Shown here: in pieces, positions 1 through 7,300 of the stretch | Layout: each line of letters opens with the position of its first letter | Position numbering within the stretch: the first letter of the stretch is position 1 | Assembly (NCBI GenBank): GCA_036383955.1 | Contig: DASVNH010000249.1 | Location: 1 to 10,347 of the forward strand | Source of the DNA: JACQFK01 sp036383955 | Lineage (GTDB): Bacteria; Planctomycetota; MHYJ01; JACPRB01 | DNA: 10,347 bases | Direction: 5' to 3' | Notes under the pieces: model-generated | Seen by the model: only the letters and a program-made list of their open reading frames with translations | Told to the model about the DNA's origin: nothing | The model's database searches: none | Position numbers and translations under genes: made by a program

Positions 1-82
1 CCAAATCCCAAATCCCAATCGGCTCCCCCCCCGGGGGGGGCAAGGGGGGCGGCGCCTTGGGATTTGGGATTTGGGAGTTGGG
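1..82. repeat. Palindromic intergenic element, heptamer-repeat arms around C/G runs
   Basis: Bases 1-18 are a tandem AAATCCC-type heptamer array, and 57-74 are its exact reverse complement (18 of 18). The left arm may extend beyond the window edge. Between the arms lie C8 (25-32), G8 (33-40) and G6 (44-49), which can form a further GC hairpin. The right arm continues into more GGG tracts up to 82. The element starts 10-17 bases past the stop codon of the MoaD-like gene (stop 92-94, minus strand), so it may end that operon's transcript, although I see no clean U tract. Its architecture resembles the element at 2735-2841, which has different arm sequences. It could be a terminator, a dispersed repeat, or both. 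Confidence 0.75.
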
Positions 83-91
83 ATTTTCAAT

Positions 92-358
92 CTAGCCTCC
101 CGCGATGGGCGTCATCACGGTGACGACGTCCCCGTCCCGCAGCGGGCGGGGGTCGTCGACGCGGACCTGCTCGTCGCCCACGACGACGAGCAGCGAGGGA
201 TGCGGCGTCCCGTCGGCGCGCAGGAGGAACGGCTTCAGGGAGGCGCGACGTCCGGCGAGCTCGCGCAGCAGCGCCGCGACGGACGTCGACGCCGCGGTCT
301 CGGACGCCGTCCCCGCCGCGTCGCGCGCCTGCCCGGCGTACATCACGGTCACGCTCAT
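92..358 (-). CDS. MoaD/ThiS family ubiquitin-like sulfur-carrier protein
   Basis: An 88-residue protein of the size and shape of the MoaD/ThiS beta-grasp family. It starts MSVTVMYAGQARDAAG, has the mid-protein hydrophobic strand LLVVVGDEQV (56-65) and the typical RPLRDGDVVTVMTPIAGG end. The C-terminal Gly-Gly (87-88) is the residue pair that is adenylated and thiocarboxylated in this family. MoaD is the small subunit of molybdopterin synthase; ThiS serves thiamine synthesis, and related carriers serve tungsten enzymes. The ATG overlaps the stop of the upstream ATPase gene as ATGA (355-358), so translation is probably coupled. It is the last gene of a permease-ATPase-carrier operon, which favours a role in molybdenum or tungsten cofactor supply over thiamine. 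The exact subfamily cannot be settled from sequence alone, and no MoaE, MoeB or ThiF partner is in the window. Confidence 0.85.
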   Translation of the reverse strand: MSVTVMYAGQARDAAGTASETAASTSVAALLRELAGRRASLKPFLLRADGTPHPSLLVVVGDEQVRVDDPRPLRDGDVVTVMTPIAGG

Positions 359-987
359 GCCAGTTTTCCGTCCTGGATAAGAAACACCCGGTCGGCCAGG
401 CGTTTGGCTTCTTCCCGGCTGTGGGTCACGTGGAGCACCGTGACCTTCGTCTCCTTCCGAACGCGCGCTAAAAGCTCGATCAGGCCGTCGCGCGTTTCGT
501 CGTCGAGGGCCGTCAGGGGCTCGTCGAGGCAGAGGATTTCCGGCCGCGCGGCGAGCGCGCGCCCGAGCGCGACGCGCTGCGCCTCGCCGCCGCTGAGGCC
601 GTCGGGCTTCCGGTCGAGCAGGTGGTCGAGGCCGAGCAGCTCGGCGAGCTCGCCGACGCGCTCGAAGATCCGCTCCCGCGGCCAGCCCTGGGTCGTCGGG
701 CCGAACGCGATGTTCTCCCCCACGTTCATCGTGCGGAAGAGCGCGCGGTCCTGCGGGACGTAGCCCACGCCGCGCCGTCCCGGCGGCAGGTCCGTGACGT
801 CCCGCGCGCCCAGCGTGATCCGGCCCGCCGTGATCGGGCGCAGGCCGCAGATGGCCTCGAGGATCGATGTCTTCCCCGACCCGGTCTTGCCCATGAGGGC
901 GACGTAGCCGCCGTCGGGGATCTCGAACGTGATCCCCTCCAGCGCGAAGCGCCCCGCCCGCAGCGAGAGGCCGTCGACGCGGATCAC
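355..987 (-). CDS. ABC transporter ATP-binding protein (molybdate/tungstate/sulfate-type importer)
   Basis: A 210-residue cytoplasmic ATPase that powers import through the permease encoded just upstream. Motifs occur in canonical order: Walker A GKTGSGKT (33-40), Q-loop Gln79 in YVPQD, signature LSGGEAQR (131-138), Walker B ILCLDEP (151-157, catalytic Glu156), D-loop TALD (159-162) and H-loop His189. The start is GTG at 985-987, where M/VIRVDGLSLRAG begins; the GTG overlaps the permease stop as GTGA (984-987). The open frame runs upstream to 1284, but that part lies inside the permease gene and does not look like an ABC domain. The protein ends right after the nucleotide-binding domain (DGKLA). 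ModC and CysA homologues usually have a further C-terminal regulatory (MOP/TOBE) domain, which is absent here, so the substrate cannot be read from it. Confidence 0.93.
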   Translation of the reverse strand: MIRVDGLSLRAGRFALEGITFEIPDGGYVALMGKTGSGKTSILEAICGLRPITAGRITLGARDVTDLPPGRRGVGYVPQDRALFRTMNVGENIAFGPTTQGWPRERIFERVGELAELLGLDHLLDRKPDGLSGGEAQRVALGRALAARPEILCLDEPLTALDDETRDGLIELLARVRKETKVTVLHVTHSREEAKRLADRVFLIQDGKLA

Positions 988-1754
988 GGCCGCACCCCGT
1001 AGCGGCGGACGACGAGGAGGACGGCGACGGCCATCACGACCATGAGCAGCGAGACGGCGACGGCGGCTTCCAGGCGCCCGACGCTGAGCTCGAGGAACAC
1101 GGTGGTCGCGAGGACCTCGGTCTTCAGGCGGGTCGCGCCCGAGAAGACGAGCACGGGGCCGAACTCGCCGATCGAGCGCGCCCAGGCCAGCGTCGTCGCC
1201 GTGAGGATCCCGCGCCGCGCCTCCGGCAGCGTCACGCGGACGAACGCCTCCGCCCGCGTGCAGCCCAGCGTCTGGGCGACCCACTCCGTCCGCGGGCTCA
1301 TCTGGTCGAAGGTGATCTTCATCGTGCGCACCGCGAAGGCGGCGGCGACGGCGAACTGCGCGATGATCACGCTGGGCACCTCGTACGTCACGCCCAGGTC
1401 CTTCAGCAGGGGCCGCTGGAAGAGGATGAGCAGGCTGATCCCCACCACCAGCGGCGGCAGGATGATCGGGATCTCCACGAGCGCGTCGATCAGGCGGCGC
1501 CCCGGGAAGTCCGCCCGCGACAGCGCGTAGCCGAGCGGCACCGCCACCAGGATCGACAGCGCCGCGCTGCCGAGCGAGCTGAAGAGGCTCATCCAGATCG
1601 CGAAGCGGATCTCGCGGCTGCGGAGGGCCTCAAGGAGATGTCCGGGCGTGGTGTAAAGGACGTCGGCCGACAGCATCAGGACGATGAGGAGGACGTACAG
1701 CCCTCCCACGAGCCCCAGCACCGTCCAGAACGCCGTGTCGGGCCGCCGCGACAT
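984..1754 (-). CDS. ABC transporter permease, ModB-like
   Basis: A 256-residue inner-membrane permease with about six hydrophobic segments (roughly 10-30, 57-78, 92-113, 126-143, 187-205 and 226-249). The conserved importer (EAA) loop spans about 169-203, with the pattern EAFVRVTLPEARRG followed by TTLAWARSIGEFGPVLV. This matches the ATPase-docking region of ModB/CysW-type permeases, where ARxxGEFG is typical. The length fits ModB. The ATG is at 1752-1754 with no strong Shine-Dalgarno. It is the first gene of the operon and diverges from the lipoprotein gene with only 42 bases between starts; its stop overlaps the ATPase start. The usual binding protein is missing next to it. The best candidate is the double binding protein at 2848-4323. 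Molybdate, tungstate or sulfate are all possible; molybdate or tungstate is favoured by the MoaD-like gene. Confidence 0.9.
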   Translation of the reverse strand: MSRRPDTAFWTVLGLVGGLYVLLIVLMLSADVLYTTPGHLLEALRSREIRFAIWMSLFSSLGSAALSILVAVPLGYALSRADFPGRRLIDALVEIPIILPPLVVGISLLILFQRPLLKDLGVTYEVPSVIIAQFAVAAAFAVRTMKITFDQMSPRTEWVAQTLGCTRAEAFVRVTLPEARRGILTATTLAWARSIGEFGPVLVFSGATRLKTEVLATTVFLELSVGRLEAAVAVSLLMVVMAVAVLLVVRRYGVRP

Positions 1755-1762
1755 GGCGCCAC

Positions 1763-1796
1763 TTTACCGGACCGGGCTTCCGCGTACTATATAAGC
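1763..1796 (+). promoter_or_regulatory. Putative leaderless promoter of the lipoprotein gene (possible divergent use)
   Basis: The whole gap between two divergent genes is 42 bases. It holds TTTACC (1763-1768, 4 of 6 to a -35), a 16-base spacer, and TACTAT (1785-1790) as a -10. Six bases later comes the GTG start at 1797, which is where transcription should begin. No Shine-Dalgarno precedes the GTG. The same AT-rich island reads TATAGT on the minus strand (1791 to 1786) and could serve the permease operon, though I see no good -35 for that direction. Confidence 0.45.
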
Positions 1797-2723
1797 GTGA
1801 GGCGTTCTCTCGCTCTCCTGGCCCTCGCGGGCTGCGCGACGTCGATGGCCCCGCCCTTCGTCGAGCGCGGCGCGATGCCCGCGCGCGTCCACGTCGCCGA
1901 GGACTTCGAGACCGACATCGAACGGCGCTGGTGGCTGGCCGGCCGCCTCGAGGAGGACGCCGGCCAGCGGGTGTGCCGGGGGACGTCGTCGAAGGACTTC
2001 GACGACAAGATGGGCGTCCCCGGCAGCAAGTGGACGGCGGTGGTGTTCAATCCCGTCCCCGGGCCCCCCATGGGGCCGAACCCGCGGCTGTCGTTCCGGT
2101 ATCGCCTGAAGGGGACCGACACCCTCCGCGTGCAGATCTTCAGCCTCTCGAACAACTACCACCGCCGCTATCTGATGACCGGCCTCCCCCAGGGCGAGTG
2201 GCGCGCCGCCTGCGTGGACATGACGCTCCTGCGACGGCCCGACGGCTCGGGCGGCCCGCTCTCCGCCGACGAGCGGATCGACGACATCCAGTTCTACGTC
2301 GATCCGGCGGCCGAGCTCTGGATCGACGACATCGTGCTGTTCGACGCGGCCCCGCCGGGCGAGTTCGTGCCTTTCCCCCGCCGGGTGATCTTCACGGGCT
2401 GGTTCGACACCGGCGCGCAGGGAAAGGAATGGCCCGGCGACTTCGACATCGTGGCGCACGAGAAGCCGCGGACCTGGAAGCACGCCCGCGCGAAGAACGG
2501 CGTGCTGCGGGTCGACCTCCGCGGCGCGCGCCCCGCCACGTCCGGCCGCGTCCGCTTCCTCGCCCGCGGCCAGGGCTTCGTCACGGTCGGTTCGACCACC
2601 ACCCGCCTGACGGGCGACGACTGGAAGAGCTACGACTTCCCGTTCCAGGCCCCGGGATCCCTGAAGGACATCCGCTTCACCGGCGACGTGTCCGTCGACG
2701 ACCTGCTGCTCTACGAACCCTGA
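1797..2723 (+). CDS. Predicted lipoprotein with jelly-roll/carbohydrate-binding-like modules
   Basis: A 308-residue protein starting with a GTG and a short lipoprotein signal, MRRSLALLALAGC. LAGC (10-13) is a good lipobox, so Cys13 would be lipidated. The frame is open back to 1638, but that part lies antisense to the permease; the GTG start gives a complete signal peptide. The mature part has two beta-rich modules. The first (about 30-186) contains NPRLSFRYRLKGTDTLRVQI, then RIDDIQFYVDP and WIDDIVLFD. The second (about 190-308) opens PFPRRVIFTGWFDTG and ends with a shorter echo, DIRFTGDVSVDDLLLYEP. The pattern of a tryptophan strand, a D-I-x-F strand and a W/V-DD-hydrophobic strand in both halves suggests duplicated galactose-binding-like folds. 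I know similar secreted proteins from Planctomycetota but no proven function. No catalytic motif is visible. It is monocistronic and converges on the binding-protein operon. Confidence 0.8.
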   Translation: MRRSLALLALAGCATSMAPPFVERGAMPARVHVAEDFETDIERRWWLAGRLEEDAGQRVCRGTSSKDFDDKMGVPGSKWTAVVFNPVPGPPMGPNPRLSFRYRLKGTDTLRVQIFSLSNNYHRRYLMTGLPQGEWRAACVDMTLLRRPDGSGGPLSADERIDDIQFYVDPAAELWIDDIVLFDAAPPGEFVPFPRRVIFTGWFDTGAQGKEWPGDFDIVAHEKPRTWKHARAKNGVLRVDLRGARPATSGRVRFLARGQGFVTVGSTTTRLTGDDWKSYDFPFQAPGSLKDIRFTGDVSVDDLLLYEP

Positions 2724-2734
2724 CGACCGGTTCC

Positions 2735-2841
2735 GGTTCAGGTTCAGAAAATCCCCCCCCGCCCCCCCGGGGGGGGGTGACGCGGGGGCGCCCCATGCCG
2801 TTCCCCCCTGGGGGGTAGGGGGGATTTTCTGAACCTGAACC
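2735..2841. repeat. Perfect 24-bp-arm palindromic element with C/G-run core between convergent genes
   Basis: Bases 2735-2758 (two GGTTCA hexamers, then GAAAATCCCCCC) are the exact reverse complement of 2818-2841. The inside is packed with homopolymer runs: C8 at 2753-2760, C7 at 2762-2768, G9 at 2769-2777, then shorter G and C runs up to 2815. The left arm begins 11 bases after the lipoprotein stop (2723). The right arm ends 6 bases before the stop of the binding-protein gene (2848-2850). The position between convergent genes fits a bidirectional terminator; the long arms and the similarity in plan to 1-82 fit a dispersed intergenic element. There is no mobile gene inside. Confidence 0.85.
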
Positions 2842-2847
2842 TGATCG

Positions 2848-4323
2848 TTAGGGGGTGGTCTTCCAGCGGAAGCCTTCGGAGAGGAAGCGCTCCTTGGAGC
2901 GCGCGGACGTGAAGGCGGCCACGAGCCTCCGGGCGAGCTCCTGGCGGGGCGAATCCTTGGCCGTCGCGACCGGCTGCGTGGCGAGGGCGCAGGGGAGGTC
3001 GACGGGATACGCTTCCAGGACGTCGCCCGACGACGCCGCGTTGCTCACGTAGGCCACCGCCGCGTCCAGGCCGCCCGCCTTCAGCTGGTTGACCAGCATG
3101 TCGCCGGCCGGCACCTGCACGACGACGTTCTTCATCACGGCGCCGAGCGTGCCGTCGAATTTCAGCGTCTCCTGGGTGAGCGCGCCGAGGGCGCACTGCT
3201 TCTCGTGGCCGACGCCGACGCGCAGGCCCGGCTTCGCGAGGTCGCGCAGGCGCTTCACGCCGTGCGGGTTGCCTTTCTTCACCAGGATCACGAGCTGGTT
3301 GAGGGAGACCGCCGCCGCGGGGTCGAAGAGGCCCTGCACGTCCTTCATGAACTGCTCGTCGCAGGCGAAGTACAGGTCCGGCCGCGCGCCGGACTTCATG
3401 CCCGCCACCAGGATGCCGCAGCCGTTGTAGACCCGGGTGACCTCGACGCCCTCCCGCGCCTCGAACTCGACGATCGTCGGCTCGATCGCGGGCCGCAGCA
3501 TGGCCCCGGCGTGCAGCAGAAGCTTCGGGCGGTCCTCCCACGCGTCCCCCCGCGCCGTCCGGAAGCCGGCCTTCTCGAACTCCTTCAGGCCGCGGTCCTT
3601 CGACGCCAGCCAGCGGGCGAAGCGGAGCGCGCCGGCCGGATCCTTCGACGACCGCAGCACGCCGACCGAGATCGTCGCCTCCGCGCCGGCCAGCTCGGGG
3701 ATCTCGACGCGCGCGAGCTCGGGATACTGCCCCAGCACCGCGTCCCAGAGGAATCCGGCGTCGGCCGCGTCCAGCTTGAGATCGTTGCCGACGTCGTGCA
3801 CGGTGGGCTTGAAGACCGCCGTCTTCTCCTTCAGCGCCTCCCAGCGCCCGGCCTTCGTCAGCGCCTGGCGCGTGAGCTTGCCGATCGCCGCCGCGTCCGG
3901 ATTGGACTGCACGACCCGCACGTCCGGGCGGAACAGATCGGCGAGCGCCGCGATCTTCTTCGGGTTCTCCTTGCGGACCGCGAGGACGGCCGACATCCTT
4001 CCCAGCGGGATCGACTCCTCGAGCAGCCCCTTCTCCTCCGCCTTGCGGAGATAGCTGTCGTCGCCGGGCAGGAACAGATCGCCGGTCTTCGACACCTCGG
4101 CGTTCGCCAGCAGCGTCTGGGAGCCCCCGTACTGAAGCTCGATCCGGACGCCCGTCTCCGCCTCGTAGGCCTTGGCCGCCGCGTCGACCGGCATCCGCAT
4201 CGCCGCGCCGCAGTAGACGAGGACCGGCCGCGGGGCGTTCGACGGCCGCAGCAGCGCCCAGCCGAAGAGACCCGCCGCGCCCAGCGCGGCGCCGAAAAGG
4301 AGCTTCGCGGCCGTCCGGCTCAT
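2848..4323 (-). CDS. Tandem-duplicated ModA-like substrate-binding protein
   Basis: A 491-residue extracytoplasmic protein made of two periplasmic-binding domains in one chain. An N-terminal hydrophobic segment (about 7-25) without a lipobox cysteine acts as signal or anchor. Domain 1 spans about 33-258 and domain 2 about 266-490. A constant offset of 234 residues aligns them: G39/G273 at the first ligand loop, Y65-GGS68 with Y299-NGC302 at the second, and D82/D316. These loops match where ModA-type proteins hold an oxyanion; domain 1 keeps a Ser at the second loop, while domain 2 has Cys302. Each half is near the usual length of one ModA. The ATG (4321-4323) overlaps the propeller stop as ATGA and is preceded 7 bases earlier by a good Shine-Dalgarno, GAGGTGG (4337 to 4331). 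It likely delivers molybdate, tungstate or a similar anion to the permease at 984-1754, but it is made in the propeller operon. Confidence 0.85.
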   Translation of the reverse strand: MSRTAAKLLFGAALGAAGLFGWALLRPSNAPRPVLVYCGAAMRMPVDAAAKAYEAETGVRIELQYGGSQTLLANAEVSKTGDLFLPGDDSYLRKAEEKGLLEESIPLGRMSAVLAVRKENPKKIAALADLFRPDVRVVQSNPDAAAIGKLTRQALTKAGRWEALKEKTAVFKPTVHDVGNDLKLDAADAGFLWDAVLGQYPELARVEIPELAGAEATISVGVLRSSKDPAGALRFARWLASKDRGLKEFEKAGFRTARGDAWEDRPKLLLHAGAMLRPAIEPTIVEFEAREGVEVTRVYNGCGILVAGMKSGARPDLYFACDEQFMKDVQGLFDPAAAVSLNQLVILVKKGNPHGVKRLRDLAKPGLRVGVGHEKQCALGALTQETLKFDGTLGAVMKNVVVQVPAGDMLVNQLKAGGLDAAVAYVSNAASSGDVLEAYPVDLPCALATQPVATAKDSPRQELARRLVAAFTSARSKERFLSEGFRWKTTP

Positions 4324-7300
4324 TCGCGCTCCACCTCGACGCCCGAGAGGATCGCGTCCCCCGTGAACGCGATCTTGAGATCCTTCGCCGCCTGGATGCC
4401 GCGGAACTCCTTCACGACCGAGCGCATCGGCCCCCCGGCTTCGCGGAGGACGTCGAAGTCCTTCAACACCTCGCGCCACTGCAGCGAGACGCTGAAGACC
4501 CGCGCCGGCCGCTCCTCGGGCTCGAGGAAGACGAGGCGGACCGTGTAGGAGGTCGACGCCTTCGCCTCCTTGTCCAGCGTGAGCGTGATTTCGCGGACGC
4601 CGGTGACGCCCGACGCGGCGACCCAGGGGAGCGGGCCCTGGACGAAGCCGCTGTGGCGGCGGAAGTAGTCGGGCTTGCCCTCCAAAGCGACCGGCGCGGA
4701 CGGCGACTTGCCGCCCGCGTTCGGATGCTCGATCCAGAGCGTGCCCGTGTCCGACTTGCGGTCGCCGGGGGCGCCGAAGTTCACGCCGACGCGGCGGATC
4801 GGGCCCTTGAGCTCGCTCGTCCCGAAGAACGTCCACATCTCAGCCTCGGGCATCGGCACGAGGGCGAGCGAGGTCTGGTTCTGGTAGCCGCAGGTGCAGG
4901 TCCGCGTGTAGTCGGGCACCGTGAGGATGCCCCCGCCGACCACCAGGTTGTTCGTGCAGCTCGACCGGAAGCCGCCGAAGTTGCCCGTGCCGCCGTCGCC
5001 CGCCAGGTCGAAGAAGCCCGCCGCCCCCGAGCGGAAGGTCAGCAGGTTCATCGACATCATGGGCGTGTTGCAGCCGTAGTTGCGGACCCAGGTCCAGGGC
5101 GTCGTCTCGCCGGTGATCGGATGCGCGCGCGTCTTCACCTGGCCCGTCAGGAGGTCGCAGGCGTTTCCCGCCATGTGGATCTCGCGGCCGCGGATCATCG
5201 CGGGGCCGGCGTGGTTCTTCACGAACCAGAGCTCGATTCCGTCCGCGCCCTTCCGCGCCCGCATCCCCTTGGGCTCGTCCGACATCGAGTCGCGCGCCAC
5301 CCGGCCCGCCTCGACCAGGACGTCGTGCTCCGCCGACCAGCTCAGCCAGGTGCCGAAGACGTCCTCGTCGTCGCTCCAGAGCTCCTTCCCGGTCGCGAGG
5401 TCGAAGGCCACGAGCCGCGGCGGCGCGCCGGGCTCCTTCTTGTCTTTTTTCAGCTGCGCCACCTGGTTTCCGGAGAGACGGTCGATCGCGTACAGCCGCC
5501 CCCCGCCCGCGCAGATCGCGTTGTGCCGCCATCCGTGCGTCGCCTCGGCCGTCCAGAGGACCTTGCCCGAGATCCGGTCGAGCGCCACCAGCTTGCGGCT
5601 CGACGAGCGCGTGTCGCTCTCGATCTTCACCTTCACGATCTTCGCGAGCAGCGCTTCCGGCGAGGCGAGCGGGTCGTCGTTGCCCACCAGCGGGTCCGCC
5701 TTCGGCAGGGCGCGCTCATAGCCGAGCGGCTCCGCGGCCACGAGGAGCGTGTCCCCCACCACCGTCAGCCAGCCCCACGGGGCGTCGCCGGGCAGCTTGA
5801 ACTCGGCGAGGACCTTGCCGGTGGCCGGATCCAGCCGCAGCCCCTTCCGGTCGTAGGCGAGGTAGATCCCGTCCGGCAGGCTGACGAGGTTCGATCCCGA
5901 CGCGTTCGCGCCCGGCTGGTGCGCCGTGTTGTTGTAAAACGCGCCGAGGCCGGGGAGCGTCGACTCCCAGAGCACGCGGCCCGTGTAGATGTCGAGCGCC
6001 CGCAGCAGGTTCACGCCTTCGATGAGCAGGCGGCCGTCGACGACCTGCGGCTGCGGCCCGTGGCCGTGGCGCGGCAGGATGCCCTCATGCGTGGAGCCGC
6101 CGAACCAGAGCAGGCCGAGCGGGGCGCGCACGAGGGTGTCCGGGGAGACGCGCGTGTTGGCCGCGTCCGCGTGCTCGTGCGTCCAGTTTCCCGCTCCGGG
6201 CGGCGCGCCGGCGCGGCGGACGAAAAACAGGCCGTCGCGCTCCTGGATCTCGGCGCCGGGGAGGTCGACGTCCACCTTTCCGGGCAGGACGGCAACGCCG
6301 CCGAACGGCCGCAACGCGGCGAAGTCGGGCTTGACGGCCTCTTCCGCGACGATCAGCGACGCGAAGTAGGGCGGCAGCGGGCCGGGAGGGCGGACCTGGA
6401 CGCGCTCGAGGTCCCGCATCGTCTCCGCCCGGGCCGGGTCGGCCTCGAGGACGACGACCCGCAGCTCGCTCTGCCGCGCGATTTCCCGGGCCAGGGGGCC
6501 CGCGCCGTACGCGATCGCGTAGCCTTCGCGGACGCCCGTCGCGTCGAGGACGGCCTTCGCGCGCTCGGTCCACGAATCGGGGGCGCGGGCGGCGGGCGGC
6601 TTGAGCTCGTGCGTCGCCGGCTCCGCGGCGCCGGGGCCGAAGCAGTAGAGCCGGCCCTCCAGGGTGGAGACGTAGAGGCGGTCGTCGGCCGCGATGAGGC
6701 GGCCGGGGGTGCCTTCGACCTCCAGCGCGGCCACTTCGCGGTACGCCTCCAGGACGGCGACCCGGCCTTTGAACGCGACGTACGCGCGCGACCCGGCGGT
6801 GATCAGATCCTCGACGACCCCGTCGATCGCGACGTCCTCCTTCGGGACCGGCTCGAAGTAGGACCGCATGTAGACCTTGTTCTGCTTGTCCTTGTACTGC
6901 CCCATCCGGACGTTGGGGATCGAGCAGCGCATGAGGCCGGACTTCTTGCCGGAGTAGAGCCAGCCGTCCGCCACGTCCGCGCCGTGCCGGCCGAACTCGC
7001 CGAGGTAGACGCCGGTGCCGACGTCGAAGCAGAAGCCCCCGTTGAAATAGAAGTTGCCCGAGACGCGGAGGTCGAAGCCGCCGCGGCGCGCATTCTCGGC
7101 CAGCCGGTAGTGCAGGAGCTTCCCCGTGTGCCGGTCGTAGCCCGCGGCGACGGAGCGGCCGCCGGGGACGAGAAGGACGTCGCCCGCCGCCGCGAGGTAG
7201 CCCTGCGGGGCGACGCCGGCGAAGGCCTCGGTGTTGTGGGGCTGGAGGACGTACATGGGGCCGTCGCCGTCGTTGACCCACTGGACCTTCCCGGTGTGGG

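Noticed and set aside
988..1284. Upstream extension of the ATPase frame
   Set aside because: It overlaps the permease gene and is Arg-rich; the ABC domain begins at the GTG at 987.
3205..4548. A 447-residue open frame on the plus strand
   Set aside because: Antisense to the double binding protein gene; low-complexity Arg/Leu/Asp-rich product with no domain.
4324..4836. Upstream extension of the binding protein frame
   Set aside because: It overlaps the propeller C-terminus, while ATG 4323 has a good Shine-Dalgarno and a signal-like segment.
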